From Rhodoferax potami (GTDB taxonomy: Bacteria; Pseudomonadota; Gammaproteobacteria; Burkholderiales; Burkholderiaceae_C): a stretch of DNA of 64,000 nucleotides. This document shows positions 50,117 to 58,356 of this stretch, one piece after another. Made by a program: the position numbers and the translations under genes. Under the pieces are notes generated by a model. It did no database searches, was not told the origin of the DNA, and saw only the letters and a program-made list of their open reading frames with translations. Within the stretch, counting starts at the first letter, position 1; the number at the start of each line of letters is the position of its first letter. The stretch is taken from positions 2,356,001-2,420,000 of the forward strand of contig NZ_JAVBIJ010000001.1 in the NCBI RefSeq assembly GCF_032193765.1, read 5' to 3'.

Positions 50117-51281
50117 GAAACAAGGTCTTTCCGGTCAAGCGGGCGTGCTCACGCAAGGCGAAACGGTCGGTCATACCTGCAATATGGTCACTCACCCGCC
50201 GCTGAAGCGTAATGTCGCCCGCAGGCTCGCTGTCTTGGCGCATTTCAGCCGGCGTCTCCAGATAAGCATCAAAAAGATCACGTACCACCTGCTTGGCCCT
50301 GTTCATCGTGTCCATCACCTGGTAATGGCGATAGAGGTGGTCAAAGAGAAATTTCTTCAGCTCACGGGTTTCCGCCCGCATGCCGGGGCTGAACAACACC
50401 AAAGGCTTTGCAGCGCGCACTTCCACCACACTCGCCGGTCGACTCTCGGCCAATTGAGCTTGGGTCGTTTTCAATACGTCGTAGACCATGTTGCTCAGCA
50501 TCAAGCGGATGGACTCGTACAGCCAACGCCGCTGCTGTGGAGGCTGCGCTAGCTGCGCATGTTGTGTGAGCGCTTGGCGGGCATAGCGCGAAAACAGGGG
50601 CACCTCCAGCATTTGCTCCATCAGCAGCAGACCGGACCGGACACCATCGTCAATATCGTGACAGTTGTAGGCGATTTCATCGGCCAGATTGCAGAGCTGA
50701 GCCTCGAGACTCGGTTGCCCGCCATCCAGGAATCTGCGGGCGACACCGGCAGCTGCAGCAGGAAAGTCGACCTCGGCCTGCTCCAGCGCGTGGGCATTAG
50801 TACGGGAGCAGTGCTTCAAGATGCCTTCGCGAGACTCAAAGCATAAATTGAGGCCATCAAACTGGGGATACCGCGCCTCCAAGTGGTCCACGACCCGAAG
50901 ACTTTGCAGGTTATGTTCAAAACCACCGTATTCAGCCATGCACTCGTGAAGGGCATCTTGCCCCGCATGACCGAAAGGGGTGTGTCCTAGATCATGGGCC
51001 AAAGCGATGGTTTCGACCACGTCTTCGTTCAAGCCGAGGGTCCGGGCCATCGATCGCCCCAGCTGCGCAACCTCCAGCGAATGCGTGAGGCGGGTGCGAA
51101 AGAGGTCACCTTCGTGGTTGATGAAGACCTGTGTCTTGTAAACCAAGCGCCTGAAAGCAGTGGAATGAACAATCCGATCCCGATCCCTTTGAAAAGGGGT
51201 CCGGGTCGGCGCCGCCTCTTCAGGAAAGCGTCGCCCCCTGCTGGTCTCAGGCAAACAGGCGTAGGGCTGAAGCTGATCCAT
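50109..51281 (-). CDS. dgt: dNTP triphosphohydrolase (dGTPase-like, HD domain)
   Basis: Hydrolyses dNTPs to nucleoside and triphosphate. HD-domain metal ligands are in RTRLTHSLEVAQ, in LAHDLGHTPFGHAGQ and in the later LADEIAYNCHDIDDG. RDRIVHSTAFRRLVYKTQVF is typical of the family. 390 aa, the type 2 subfamily length. Its start is near repeat copy B. Confidence 0.92.
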   Translation of the reverse strand: MDQLQPYACLPETSRGRRFPEEAAPTRTPFQRDRDRIVHSTAFRRLVYKTQVFINHEGDLFRTRLTHSLEVAQLGRSMARTLGLNEDVVETIALAHDLGHTPFGHAGQDALHECMAEYGGFEHNLQSLRVVDHLEARYPQFDGLNLCFESREGILKHCSRTNAHALEQAEVDFPAAAAGVARRFLDGGQPSLEAQLCNLADEIAYNCHDIDDGVRSGLLLMEQMLEVPLFSRYARQALTQHAQLAQPPQQRRWLYESIRLMLSNMVYDVLKTTQAQLAESRPASVVEVRAAKPLVLFSPGMRAETRELKKFLFDHLYRHYQVMDTMNRAKQVVRDLFDAYLETPAEMRQDSEPAGDITLQRRVSDHIAGMTDRFALREHARLTGKTLFHV

Positions 51282-51288
51282 AAAATTA

Positions 51289-51336
51289 CGCTATAACCCT
51301 TGTTTTATATGCGCGAGCAGCTACTATTTTTATAGC
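51289..51336 (-). repeat. Short intergenic repeat, copy B (aroB-dgt gap)
   Basis: On the minus strand GCTAT, 8 bases, TAGCTGCTCGCGCA and then AAACAAGGGTTATAGCG. It has the same spacing as copies A and C and fills the 57-base gap between aroB and dgt. Confidence 0.6.
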
Positions 51337-51338
51337 GA

Positions 51339-52445
51339 TCACAAATTGCAAGCGTCTATCACTTCGCGCACAAGCGCATCAGGTGCACTGCGAAGCGCTG
51401 CACGCCCCGGGCCATCGATCACTACAAAGCGGATTTCACCAGCTTCTGATTTTTTGTCATGCCGCATCAAATCAAGATAGGCTCCGGCATTGTCTTCGGC
51501 ATGGAGCAGCGGCGCTTTGACGGGCAAACCCGCGGCTGCAATCAAGCGCGTCAGTCGAGCGACAAATGCCGCATCTACCAAGCCCAGCCGCTCTGACAAG
51601 GTTGCTGCCATGACCATTCCGCATCCGACGGCCTCACCGTGCAACCACTCCCCGTAGCCCAGGCCTGCCTCGATGGCGTGGCCAAATGTATGACCGAAGT
51701 TCAATATGGCGCGAAGCCCGGACTCCCGCTCGTCTTGTCCTACTACCCAAGCCTTGATTTCACAACTCCGCTTCACCGCGTGCGCCAGTGTGACGCTGTC
51801 CAGACTGACCAAATTCTCGATATTGGCTTCGATCCAATCGAAAAACCCCATATCGGCGATAGGTCCGTATTTGATGACTTCGGCCAGACCGGCGCTCACC
51901 TCCCGAGGGGGCAAGGTGCCCAAGGTCGCTAGGTCACACAGCACCATCTGAGGCTGATAGAAAGCACCCACCATATTTTTGCCGAGTGGGTGGTTGATGC
52001 CCGTTTTGCCACCTACCGACGAATCCACCTGAGCGAGCAAAGTTGTAGGCACCTGCACGAAAGGCACACCACGCATATAGCTTGCCGCCGCGAACCCCGT
52101 CATGTCCCCCACCACACCGCCGCCCAAGGCAAATAGCGTGGTCTTCCGGTCAGCTGTGTTGGCTAGCAAAACGTCGAAAATTAGATTCAACGTTTCCCAG
52201 TGCTTATGGGCCTCACCATCGGGGAGCTCCAAGGTTAAAACACGCGCGTAATGCGGTGCTAGCCCAGCCTTCAATCTGGCAACATACAACGGCGCTACCG
52301 TCGTGTTGCTCACAATCAGTGCCGTGTGCGCACCGGGTAAGCCAGAGAAGACGGACTCACCGACCAAAAGATCGTGGCCGATATGAATGGGGTAGCTTCG
52401 CTCTTCAAGCGAAATGTGAACCGTGTGAAGCACTTGCGTAGTCAT
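51339..52445 (-). CDS. aroB: 3-dehydroquinate synthase
   Basis: Second step of the shikimate pathway, NAD- and zinc-dependent. [19 protein letters not shown] is the NAD-binding motif; zinc ligands lie in [10 protein letters not shown], in [12 protein letters not shown] and in [10 protein letters not shown]. 368 aa. It follows aroK by 46 bases, the standard aroKB order beside pilMNOPQ. Confidence 0.96.
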   Translation of the reverse strand: MTTQVLHTVHISLEERSYPIHIGHDLLVGESVFSGLPGAHTALIVSNTTVAPLYVARLKAGLAPHYARVLTLELPDGEAHKHWETLNLIFDVLLANTADRKTTLFALGGGVVGDMTGFAAASYMRGVPFVQVPTTLLAQVDSSVGGKTGINHPLGKNMVGAFYQPQMVLCDLATLGTLPPREVSAGLAEVIKYGPIADMGFFDWIEANIENLVSLDSVTLAHAVKRSCEIKAWVVGQDERESGLRAILNFGHTFGHAIEAGLGYGEWLHGEAVGCGMVMAATLSERLGLVDAAFVARLTRLIAAAGLPVKAPLLHAEDNAGAYLDLMRHDKKSEAGEIRFVVIDGPGRAALRSAPDALVREVIDACNL

Positions 52446-52491
52446 AGCCCGATAGTTTAGGGCCTACCTGTGACGGGGCACAAAGACCGGC

Positions 52492-53019
52492 TTAGTCGAC
52501 CGAGGGAATGGCGCCAGAGAGCTCTAGCTGCATGACGATCATATTGACCAAGGTTGCTACCGAGGGGCGACCGGTCTCCAGGACGAAATGGGCCGTTTCT
52601 CGGTACAAAGGATCACGAACCGCAAACAACTCGCGCATGCGCGCCAGAGGATCAGACACTTGCAATAAAGGCCTGCTCACGTCGTGGCGCAGCCGCCGGA
52701 ACAACTCCTCTGGAGTGGACTTCAAATACACGACCTTGCCACGCGCATGCAAATTGCCCCGATTGTTCGCGCGCAACACAGCACCGCCCCCGGTCGACAA
52801 GACGGAGTCTGCATTTTTTGACAGCTCATCCAGGACATCCTCCTCGATATCGCGGAAGCGCTCTTCCCCTTCTCGATCGAAGAATTCACGGATAGAGCAA
52901 CCGATACGGCCCTCAATGGCGTGGTCTGAGTCAACGAAGGGAAGGCGCAGACGTCGCGCTAGTTGTCGCCCGACGGTGGTCTTCCCGGAGCCGGGAAGAC
53001 CGACAAGACTAATGCTCAA
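52492..53019 (-). CDS. aroK: Shikimate kinase
   Basis: Phosphorylates shikimate. P-loop GLPGSGKTT at residues 7-15, FVDSDHAIE, STGGGAVLR and the lid RDPLYRETAHF are all present. 175 aa. The start is a TTG at 53019 with GAGG about ten bases upstream; an in-frame stop lies just above, so no ATG alternative exists that keeps the P-loop. Confidence 0.95.
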   Translation of the reverse strand: MSISLVGLPGSGKTTVGRQLARRLRLPFVDSDHAIEGRIGCSIREFFDREGEERFRDIEEDVLDELSKNADSVLSTGGGAVLRANNRGNLHARGKVVYLKSTPEELFRRLRHDVSRPLLQVSDPLARMRELFAVRDPLYRETAHFVLETGRPSVATLVNMIVMQLELSGAIPSVD

Positions 53020-53045
53020 TTCGTAACTACCTCAGCATGCTGGGA

Positions 53046-55103
53046 TCAACGTCCCACCACTTTGTCGGCAATGACTTTCGGTGTGATGAACACGAGCATC
53101 TCTCTTTTCTGGATCTCTTTGGCCTTATTGCGGAAGAGGATTCCCAAGCCCGGCAGATCGCCAAAGAAGGGAACCTTCGTTTCTGTGTCCGTCGAGCTCT
53201 CAGTGAAAATACCACCAATCACCACCGTACCGCCGTTTTCTACCAAGACTTGGGTTTGAACGTGCTTAGTGTCGATCGCGAAGCCGGCAGGCGTGGATTG
53301 ACCTACGGTGTCTTTGGTCACGTCCAAGGTCAAGATAATGTTGCCCTCAGGCGTAATCTGCGGGAGCACTTCGAGTTTCAGGTTGGCTTTACGAAACGCA
53401 ATGGATGTAGCACCGCTCGATGACGCAACCTGGTAAGGCAGTTCTGTACCCTGCTCAATCAATGCCCGAATCTGATCAGCCGTTACAACCCTAGGGCTGG
53501 ACACCACTTTGCCCTTGCCTTCAGCCTCCAATGCAGAGATTTCCAAATTCAAGAAACGATCCGCACCTGCGCCAAAGATGGAGACCGCAAACTGGCCCGG
53601 CGAGCTGCTGCCCAGAGCTCCTGTAGAGGGCAAATTCACGAAATTACCCGAGGTCGTGGCTGCAGAACCTGCCACATAGCTTGAGCCCAGCGATATACCG
53701 GGCTTGTCGCCGGAAGCACCAGCCGCCCCCCCGCCACCCAGCTTCACGCCCAGTGACTTGCCGAAAGAATCGGAGGCCTCCACAATCCGCGCTTCAATCA
53801 ATACTTGGCGTACAGCAATGTCAATCTTAGAGATCAGTTGCTGCACTTGCTCCAACTTGCTGGGAATATCGGTAACAAACAACTGGTTAGTGCGATTCTC
53901 CGAAATCACGCTGCCGCGGGAAGAAAGTATCCGCGTCGCGGTCACGCCTTGCCCGGCACCGGAACTTGAGGCGATCAAACCCGCTGCGATGTCAGACGCT
54001 TTGCCGTAGTTGATCTGAAAAGCTTGGGTGCGCAAGGGCTCCAAGTTCTGCACAGCAACTACGGTCTCAAGATCGAGCTTTTCTTTGGCTGCGATTTCAT
54101 CTTTCGGAGCAACCCACAAGACGTTTCCGGTCTTGCGCATGCCCAAACCCTTCGCCTGCAGGATAATGTCCAGAGCCTGATCCCAGGGGACATCTTGCAA
54201 ACGGAGCGTGACTGAGCCGGCTACCGAATCAGAGGTCACGATGTTGAAATTGGTGAAGTCGGCTATCACTTGCAACAACGAACGCACTTCGATACTCTGG
54301 AAGTTCAGAGACAGCTTTTGTCCGTTGTAGCCGGGGCCTTGCGTCAACTTTTTTGGGTCGACCTTGATCTCTTTGACTTCAACCACAAATTGCTCATCAC
54401 TTTGATACGCACTGTGCTCCCACTGACCTTGAGGCTCAATCACCATGCGCACACGGTCCCCAGATTGGGTAGTGGTGACGGATTTCACTGGCGTTCCGAA
54501 ATCGGCCACATCCAGCTTGCGTCGCAAGCCTTCTGGCAGACTGGACTTCATGAACTCAACAACCAGACCTTGCCCCTGTTGACGGATGTCCACACCCACT
54601 TGGCTATTGGGCAAGGTAACGATCACACGACCCGCACCATCAGCCCCCCGGCGGAAATCCACGTCTTTCAGTGGTGCAGCCACTCGCGCGATCGGCTCAG
54701 CGAAAGCGCTGACAGGTTTCGTATTGGCCACCTCCGCAGCACCCAAGGACACAATCAAAGACTTCCCTAGAATTTCAGCCTTGTAAGCGGCGGCTTGCTT
54801 CAGGTTCAGCACCACACGGGTACGTTCACCCGCCTGAACCACGCTGACGGAACGCAAGTTACCTTGGTTGATCTCGACCGTTGATCGACCCATGGCATTT
54901 GCGACACCGGGAAAATCGAGAGCAATGCGCGCTGGCGACTGAATAGCAAAGCCTGTAGGTAACGCGGTAAGCGCCTCGCTCAAATCAATGCGGACGACCT
55001 CGTTCCCGCCCTGCAGAGACCCCGACACGGACTCGATGGCTCCTTGCGCGAACGCAAACTGTCCGACCAGCAGAGACAGGGTAAAAGCAATTTTTTTAAA
55101 CAT
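53046..55103 (-). CDS. pilQ: Type IV pilus secretin PilQ
   Basis: Outer-membrane secretin through which the pilus passes. Signal peptide (residues 1-20), two AMIN domains (about residues 25-120 and 150-250), an STN/N0 domain, an N1 domain and the C-terminal secretin core with VPFFGDLPGLGILFRN. 685 aa. I favour ATG 55103 (MFKKIAF), six bases after TTGGA, over ATG 55109. It is the last of pilMNOPQ. Confidence 0.95.
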   Translation of the reverse strand: MFKKIAFTLSLLVGQFAFAQGAIESVSGSLQGGNEVVRIDLSEALTALPTGFAIQSPARIALDFPGVANAMGRSTVEINQGNLRSVSVVQAGERTRVVLNLKQAAAYKAEILGKSLIVSLGAAEVANTKPVSAFAEPIARVAAPLKDVDFRRGADGAGRVIVTLPNSQVGVDIRQQGQGLVVEFMKSSLPEGLRRKLDVADFGTPVKSVTTTQSGDRVRMVIEPQGQWEHSAYQSDEQFVVEVKEIKVDPKKLTQGPGYNGQKLSLNFQSIEVRSLLQVIADFTNFNIVTSDSVAGSVTLRLQDVPWDQALDIILQAKGLGMRKTGNVLWVAPKDEIAAKEKLDLETVVAVQNLEPLRTQAFQINYGKASDIAAGLIASSSGAGQGVTATRILSSRGSVISENRTNQLFVTDIPSKLEQVQQLISKIDIAVRQVLIEARIVEASDSFGKSLGVKLGGGGAAGASGDKPGISLGSSYVAGSAATTSGNFVNLPSTGALGSSSPGQFAVSIFGAGADRFLNLEISALEAEGKGKVVSSPRVVTADQIRALIEQGTELPYQVASSSGATSIAFRKANLKLEVLPQITPEGNIILTLDVTKDTVGQSTPAGFAIDTKHVQTQVLVENGGTVVIGGIFTESSTDTETKVPFFGDLPGLGILFRNKAKEIQKREMLVFITPKVIADKVVGR

Positions 55104-55132
55104 GCGCATTCCAAGTAAATCGTTCGGACATC

Positions 55133-55675
55133 TCATCTCGCCTTCTCTTGCAGCTCAAGTGTTGCGACGCGCTCAATCCACTCGCCCGCAGCGTCTTGGA
55201 CGATCTCACGCAAGGTCACTTGGGTTTCTGTGATTTTGGTGACTTTCCCGTAGTTTTGACCCAAATAGTTTCCAGACCGTACTTGATACAGCAGGTTATC
55301 CACACGGACCAAGGCCACAGGCTGACCAGATTTCGACAGATTGCCAACCAACGACATCGAATCCAATGGAAAGGCCTCCAATGGTTCTTTCCGTCTTGCC
55401 AGCTCAGGAGCCACCAAGGCGCCATTGGTCACCGCCTGCGAAGACTCGCGCTTCAGTGCTTGTGTCAAATTCACGCTACTAAATGGCTCTCTGGCTGAGG
55501 TATTGGCGTACTTCTCCGGAACAAACTGCTTCGGAGCGGGGATAGGTGCAACTCTAGGTCGCGTTAGGTTACGCTCCTCAACAATCCAAGTCCGGAGATC
55601 ATCCTCTCCGCTGGAGCCGCACGCGCCCAACAGTAAGCCAAGCGCTACTACGGCGGCGATGCGCAAGAACGTCAT
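55133..55675 (-). CDS. pilP: Type IV pilus lipoprotein PilP
   Basis: Inner-membrane lipoprotein linking PilNO to PilQ. Lipobox LLGAC near residue 19, a proline-rich linker and a C-terminal HR domain (about residues 95-180) with MSLVGNLSKSGQPVALVRVDNLLYQVRSGNYLGQNYGKV. 180 aa. It overlaps pilO by four bases. Confidence 0.94.
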   Translation of the reverse strand: MTFLRIAAVVALGLLLGACGSSGEDDLRTWIVEERNLTRPRVAPIPAPKQFVPEKYANTSAREPFSSVNLTQALKRESSQAVTNGALVAPELARRKEPLEAFPLDSMSLVGNLSKSGQPVALVRVDNLLYQVRSGNYLGQNYGKVTKITETQVTLREIVQDAAGEWIERVATLELQEKAR

Positions 55676-56337
55676 TTCTTAGCTCCCGCCGAAGCGCGCT
55701 GTGCCAGGACCTCATCAGGGTCGAGATACCTGAATGTCTTAGCGGTGGCGTCAAGGGTCAAGGCCCCATCCGTACGGGGCGAAAGCGACAAATTATTCAG
55801 CGTCACGATGCGCGACAGATTGGCGATGTCAGAGGCGAAACTGCCGATGTCATGGAAATTCCCAGTGACTTTGATCGTGATTGGCAACTCTGCGTAATAC
55901 TCTTTGACCGTAATCTGCCCCGGCCTGAAGAGTTCAAACTGCAGACTCCGGCCCAAACCGGCTTGGTTGATGTCTGATAGCAAAGCATCCATTTCCGCCT
56001 TGCTGGGCAATTGCTTTTCAAGCTGTGTGACATATTGCAAAACCTGCTCGCGCTGCTTACGGAGCACTTCAAGATTAACCGCTTTGGTCAGCTTCTTTTT
56101 ATAGTCTTCACGGAGGACGATTTCTTTTTCCTGCTCCGCTTGCAGGGTCTCTTGCGATCCGGACAGCCATAAAAACCACAAAAGGCCCACCACAATGCCG
56201 GCTGTCGCAATCAATAACAAGTAACGAGGAATAGAAGGCCAGAGCGATGGATCCTTCGGATCCAATTCACGAAATTGCGACGTCAGCTTTTCTTGTAAGT
56301 CTGTGAAATTTACCGAGAGATTTAAATTTTTAGCCAT
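55672..56337 (-). CDS. pilO: Type IV pilus alignment protein PilO
   Basis: Inner-membrane partner of PilN. A single TM helix (about residues 42-60), a coiled coil (about residues 65-110) and a ferredoxin-like domain with ITVKEYYAELPITIKVTGNFHDIGSFASDIANLSRIV. 221 aa from ATG 56337, with GAGAG upstream; an ATG at 56352 overlapping pilN is an alternative. Confidence 0.93.
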   Translation of the reverse strand: MAKNLNLSVNFTDLQEKLTSQFRELDPKDPSLWPSIPRYLLLIATAGIVVGLLWFLWLSGSQETLQAEQEKEIVLREDYKKKLTKAVNLEVLRKQREQVLQYVTQLEKQLPSKAEMDALLSDINQAGLGRSLQFELFRPGQITVKEYYAELPITIKVTGNFHDIGSFASDIANLSRIVTLNNLSLSPRTDGALTLDATAKTFRYLDPDEVLAQRASAGAKK

Positions 56338-56348
56338 ACTTACTCTCA

Positions 56349-57005
56349 TCAAAGCTTGGGCGCGGGCTTCGAGGCCACGGATATCGGGGCACTTGCGCTG
56401 GAAGCAGACATTTCAGCCTGTTTTACGGCAAGCTGCTCAGTCTCGCTGGAACGCATTAATTTGACTTGCACATTGAAATTGAAAGTGCGACGTTGCTCTT
56501 TAGGAGAGATCGCTGTCGATCCAGCACTGATTTCAATCAGCTCTGGCTTGCTAAACCAAGGCGTATTGTTGGCTAGGTTACGCAGTAACTCCGATACACG
56601 CTCGTTGGATTGCGCAACTCCGGTGATCAATACTTGCTGGTCCTGCTGAACCATCTTGTTAATAAAGACTCCATCAGGCAGCTGGAGCACTAGTTCAGAA
56701 AGCAAATGCACTGGCAAGTTGCGATCAGACTGCAAGTCTTCAACTGCCTGCTGCCGAGCGCGCAAAGCAGCAATCTCTGTCTCCAGTCCGGCGATGTCTT
56801 TAATCTGGCCCTCGAGCTTTTTAATCTCTGTTTCCAGCACAAAGTTGTTGCTCTGCTGCTGAGAGATAGCAGCTTCGTACGACAGATAGACAGTTCCGGC
56901 AATCAATCCACCGAGTAGTGCTGCGGCAGCAAGTGCCAAGTTAAAAACGTCTTTGCGTTTTTTTCGGGCCGCCTCTCGGTGCGGCAAAAGGTTGATCAAT
57001 ATCAC
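56349..57005 (-). CDS. pilN: Type IV pilus alignment protein PilN
   Basis: Short cytoplasmic tail ILINLLPHREAARKKRK that binds PilM, then one TM helix (about residues 22-42), a coiled coil and a periplasmic domain. 218 aa. The start is GTG 57005, in a four-base GTGA overlap with the pilM stop; the conserved tail begins right there. Confidence 0.94.
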   Translation of the reverse strand: MILINLLPHREAARKKRKDVFNLALAAAALLGGLIAGTVYLSYEAAISQQQSNNFVLETEIKKLEGQIKDIAGLETEIAALRARQQAVEDLQSDRNLPVHLLSELVLQLPDGVFINKMVQQDQQVLITGVAQSNERVSELLRNLANNTPWFSKPELIEISAGSTAISPKEQRRTFNFNVQVKLMRSSETEQLAVKQAEMSASSASAPISVASKPAPKL

Positions 57006-58081
57006 TGGGAGAACCTCCGCAACGCAAGACCACAAGAGGTCAGGTACGAAGGCGCTTCACGCGTCATTCGCTTCAAGCGAACCCCTTCTCCAATCTCCAT
57101 GCCATCAAACGGATTGAGAAGGCTACAAGGAAAAGATGTGTGCTGAGTGACAGCATTTGTCAATGCAGGAAGCGCAGCAGAACCACCTGCCAGCATGATG
57201 TAATCCACGCGGTTGTGTGGCGTACTTGTAAAAAAGAACTGCAAGGCACGACCCAGCTCTTGCACCATGGTGTCTATAAACGGCTTAAGTACGGTGGCCT
57301 CGTAATCGTCGGGTAGCTCACCGCTGCGTTTCTTACTCTCGGCCTCCTCTTGAGAGAACCCATATTGCCGAACAATAAGCTGGGTTAGCTGTGCACCGCC
57401 AAACGCTTGATCACGGTCGTACAGAACCTCTTCGTCGCGCATGACTTGCATACTTGTGGTCATCGCGCCAATCTCAAAAAGCGCGACGATCAAACCTGCA
57501 CCTTGCCCGGGCAAATTTTCGATCAGCCGCCCGGCAGCCAAGCGAGCAGCATAGGACTCCACATCCACAATTACTGGTGTCAATCCAGCGGCTTCCGCCA
57601 AGCCTTGAATGTCCTGCACCTTCTCACGCCGGGAAGCTGCAATCAACACCTCTATATCCCCCACACTGGAAGCACTGGGACCGACAACGCAAAAGTCCAG
57701 ACTTACTTCATCCAAGGGAAACGGAATGTATTGGTTGGCCTCGGCCTCTACTTGTTGCTCGAGCTCCAAGTCCGACATGCCGCCCTGCAAAATGATTTTT
57801 TTTGTAATCACTGCAGAGGGGGGCAACGCCATCGCAACGCTTTTGGTTTTGGTACCGCTTTTCTTGACCAGTTTGCGTACAGCTTCAGCTACTTCGTCAA
57901 ATTTTTCAACATTCCCGTCAACAAACCAGCCTCGCTCCAGAGGTTCAATGGCACAGCGCTCCAACACCAAATTACCGGCCTTATCGCGGCCGAGTTCAAC
58001 CAGCTTCACGCTCGAAGAGCTGATATCCAGCCCGAGCATTGGAGCTGGCTGACGGCTAAACAACGCCCCTATTGATATCAA
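57002..58081 (-). CDS. pilM: Type IV pilus cytoplasmic protein PilM
   Basis: Actin-like ATP-binding protein that couples PilN to the PilB motor. LGLDISSSSVKLVELGRDKAG is the phosphate-1 motif; FEIGAMTTSMQV and MLAGGSAALPALTNAV are the later nucleotide motifs. 359 aa. The start is TTG 58081, preceded by AGGGGA at good spacing. It heads pilMNOPQ. Confidence 0.94.
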   Translation of the reverse strand: MISIGALFSRQPAPMLGLDISSSSVKLVELGRDKAGNLVLERCAIEPLERGWFVDGNVEKFDEVAEAVRKLVKKSGTKTKSVAMALPPSAVITKKIILQGGMSDLELEQQVEAEANQYIPFPLDEVSLDFCVVGPSASSVGDIEVLIAASRREKVQDIQGLAEAAGLTPVIVDVESYAARLAAGRLIENLPGQGAGLIVALFEIGAMTTSMQVMRDEEVLYDRDQAFGGAQLTQLIVRQYGFSQEEAESKKRSGELPDDYEATVLKPFIDTMVQELGRALQFFFTSTPHNRVDYIMLAGGSAALPALTNAVTQHTSFPCSLLNPFDGMEIGEGVRLKRMTREAPSYLTSCGLALRRFSQ

Positions 58082-58137
58082 AATGGTCCCCTGAAACAGA
58101 ACGACAACGCGTCGATCAGACTTAACAAATCACTTCA

Positions 58138-58166
58138 ATGCTATCAGCAAGGGTATTGAGCGGCAA
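58138..58166 (-). promoter_or_regulatory. Candidate promoter of pilMNOPQ
   Basis: On the minus strand TTGCCG (58166-58161), a 17-base spacer and TAGCAT (58143-58138), about 57 bases before the pilM TTG. Match to consensus is moderate. Confidence 0.4.
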
Positions 58167-58182
58167 AGGATTTTTCACTTTC

Positions 58183-58203
58183 TGACAATTTATAACGTTG
58201 TCA
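58183..58203. repeat. Inverted repeat in the pilM/ponA divergent region
   Basis: TGACAA and TTGTCA flank a 9-base AT-rich spacer (TTTATAACG). It sits in the roughly 275-base region between divergent pilM and the PBP1A gene, about 17 bases upstream of the pilM -35 candidate, and could be a regulator site. Confidence 0.35.
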
Positions 58204-58306
58204 AAATCCGACGCCTGAAAGTGGCTTGAAAAGCCTTTTTGCGCCTTGGCAGCCCATTAAAAAGACGCTTCAAAAGGTCCGTTAAGAACGCCATCAACGC
58301 AGTTAG

Positions 58307-58333
58307 TTGCATAGGGCCACTCGTTTTTATAAT
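58307..58333 (+). promoter_or_regulatory. Candidate promoter of the PBP1A gene
   Basis: A perfect TATAAT (58328-58333) with TTGCAT (58307-58312) 15 bases upstream. The predicted transcript would start about 15-20 bases before the ATG at 58357. The spacer is short, so the -35 assignment is uncertain. Confidence 0.45.
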
Positions 58334-58356
58334 CGCACGAACATCAGATCGCCTAC

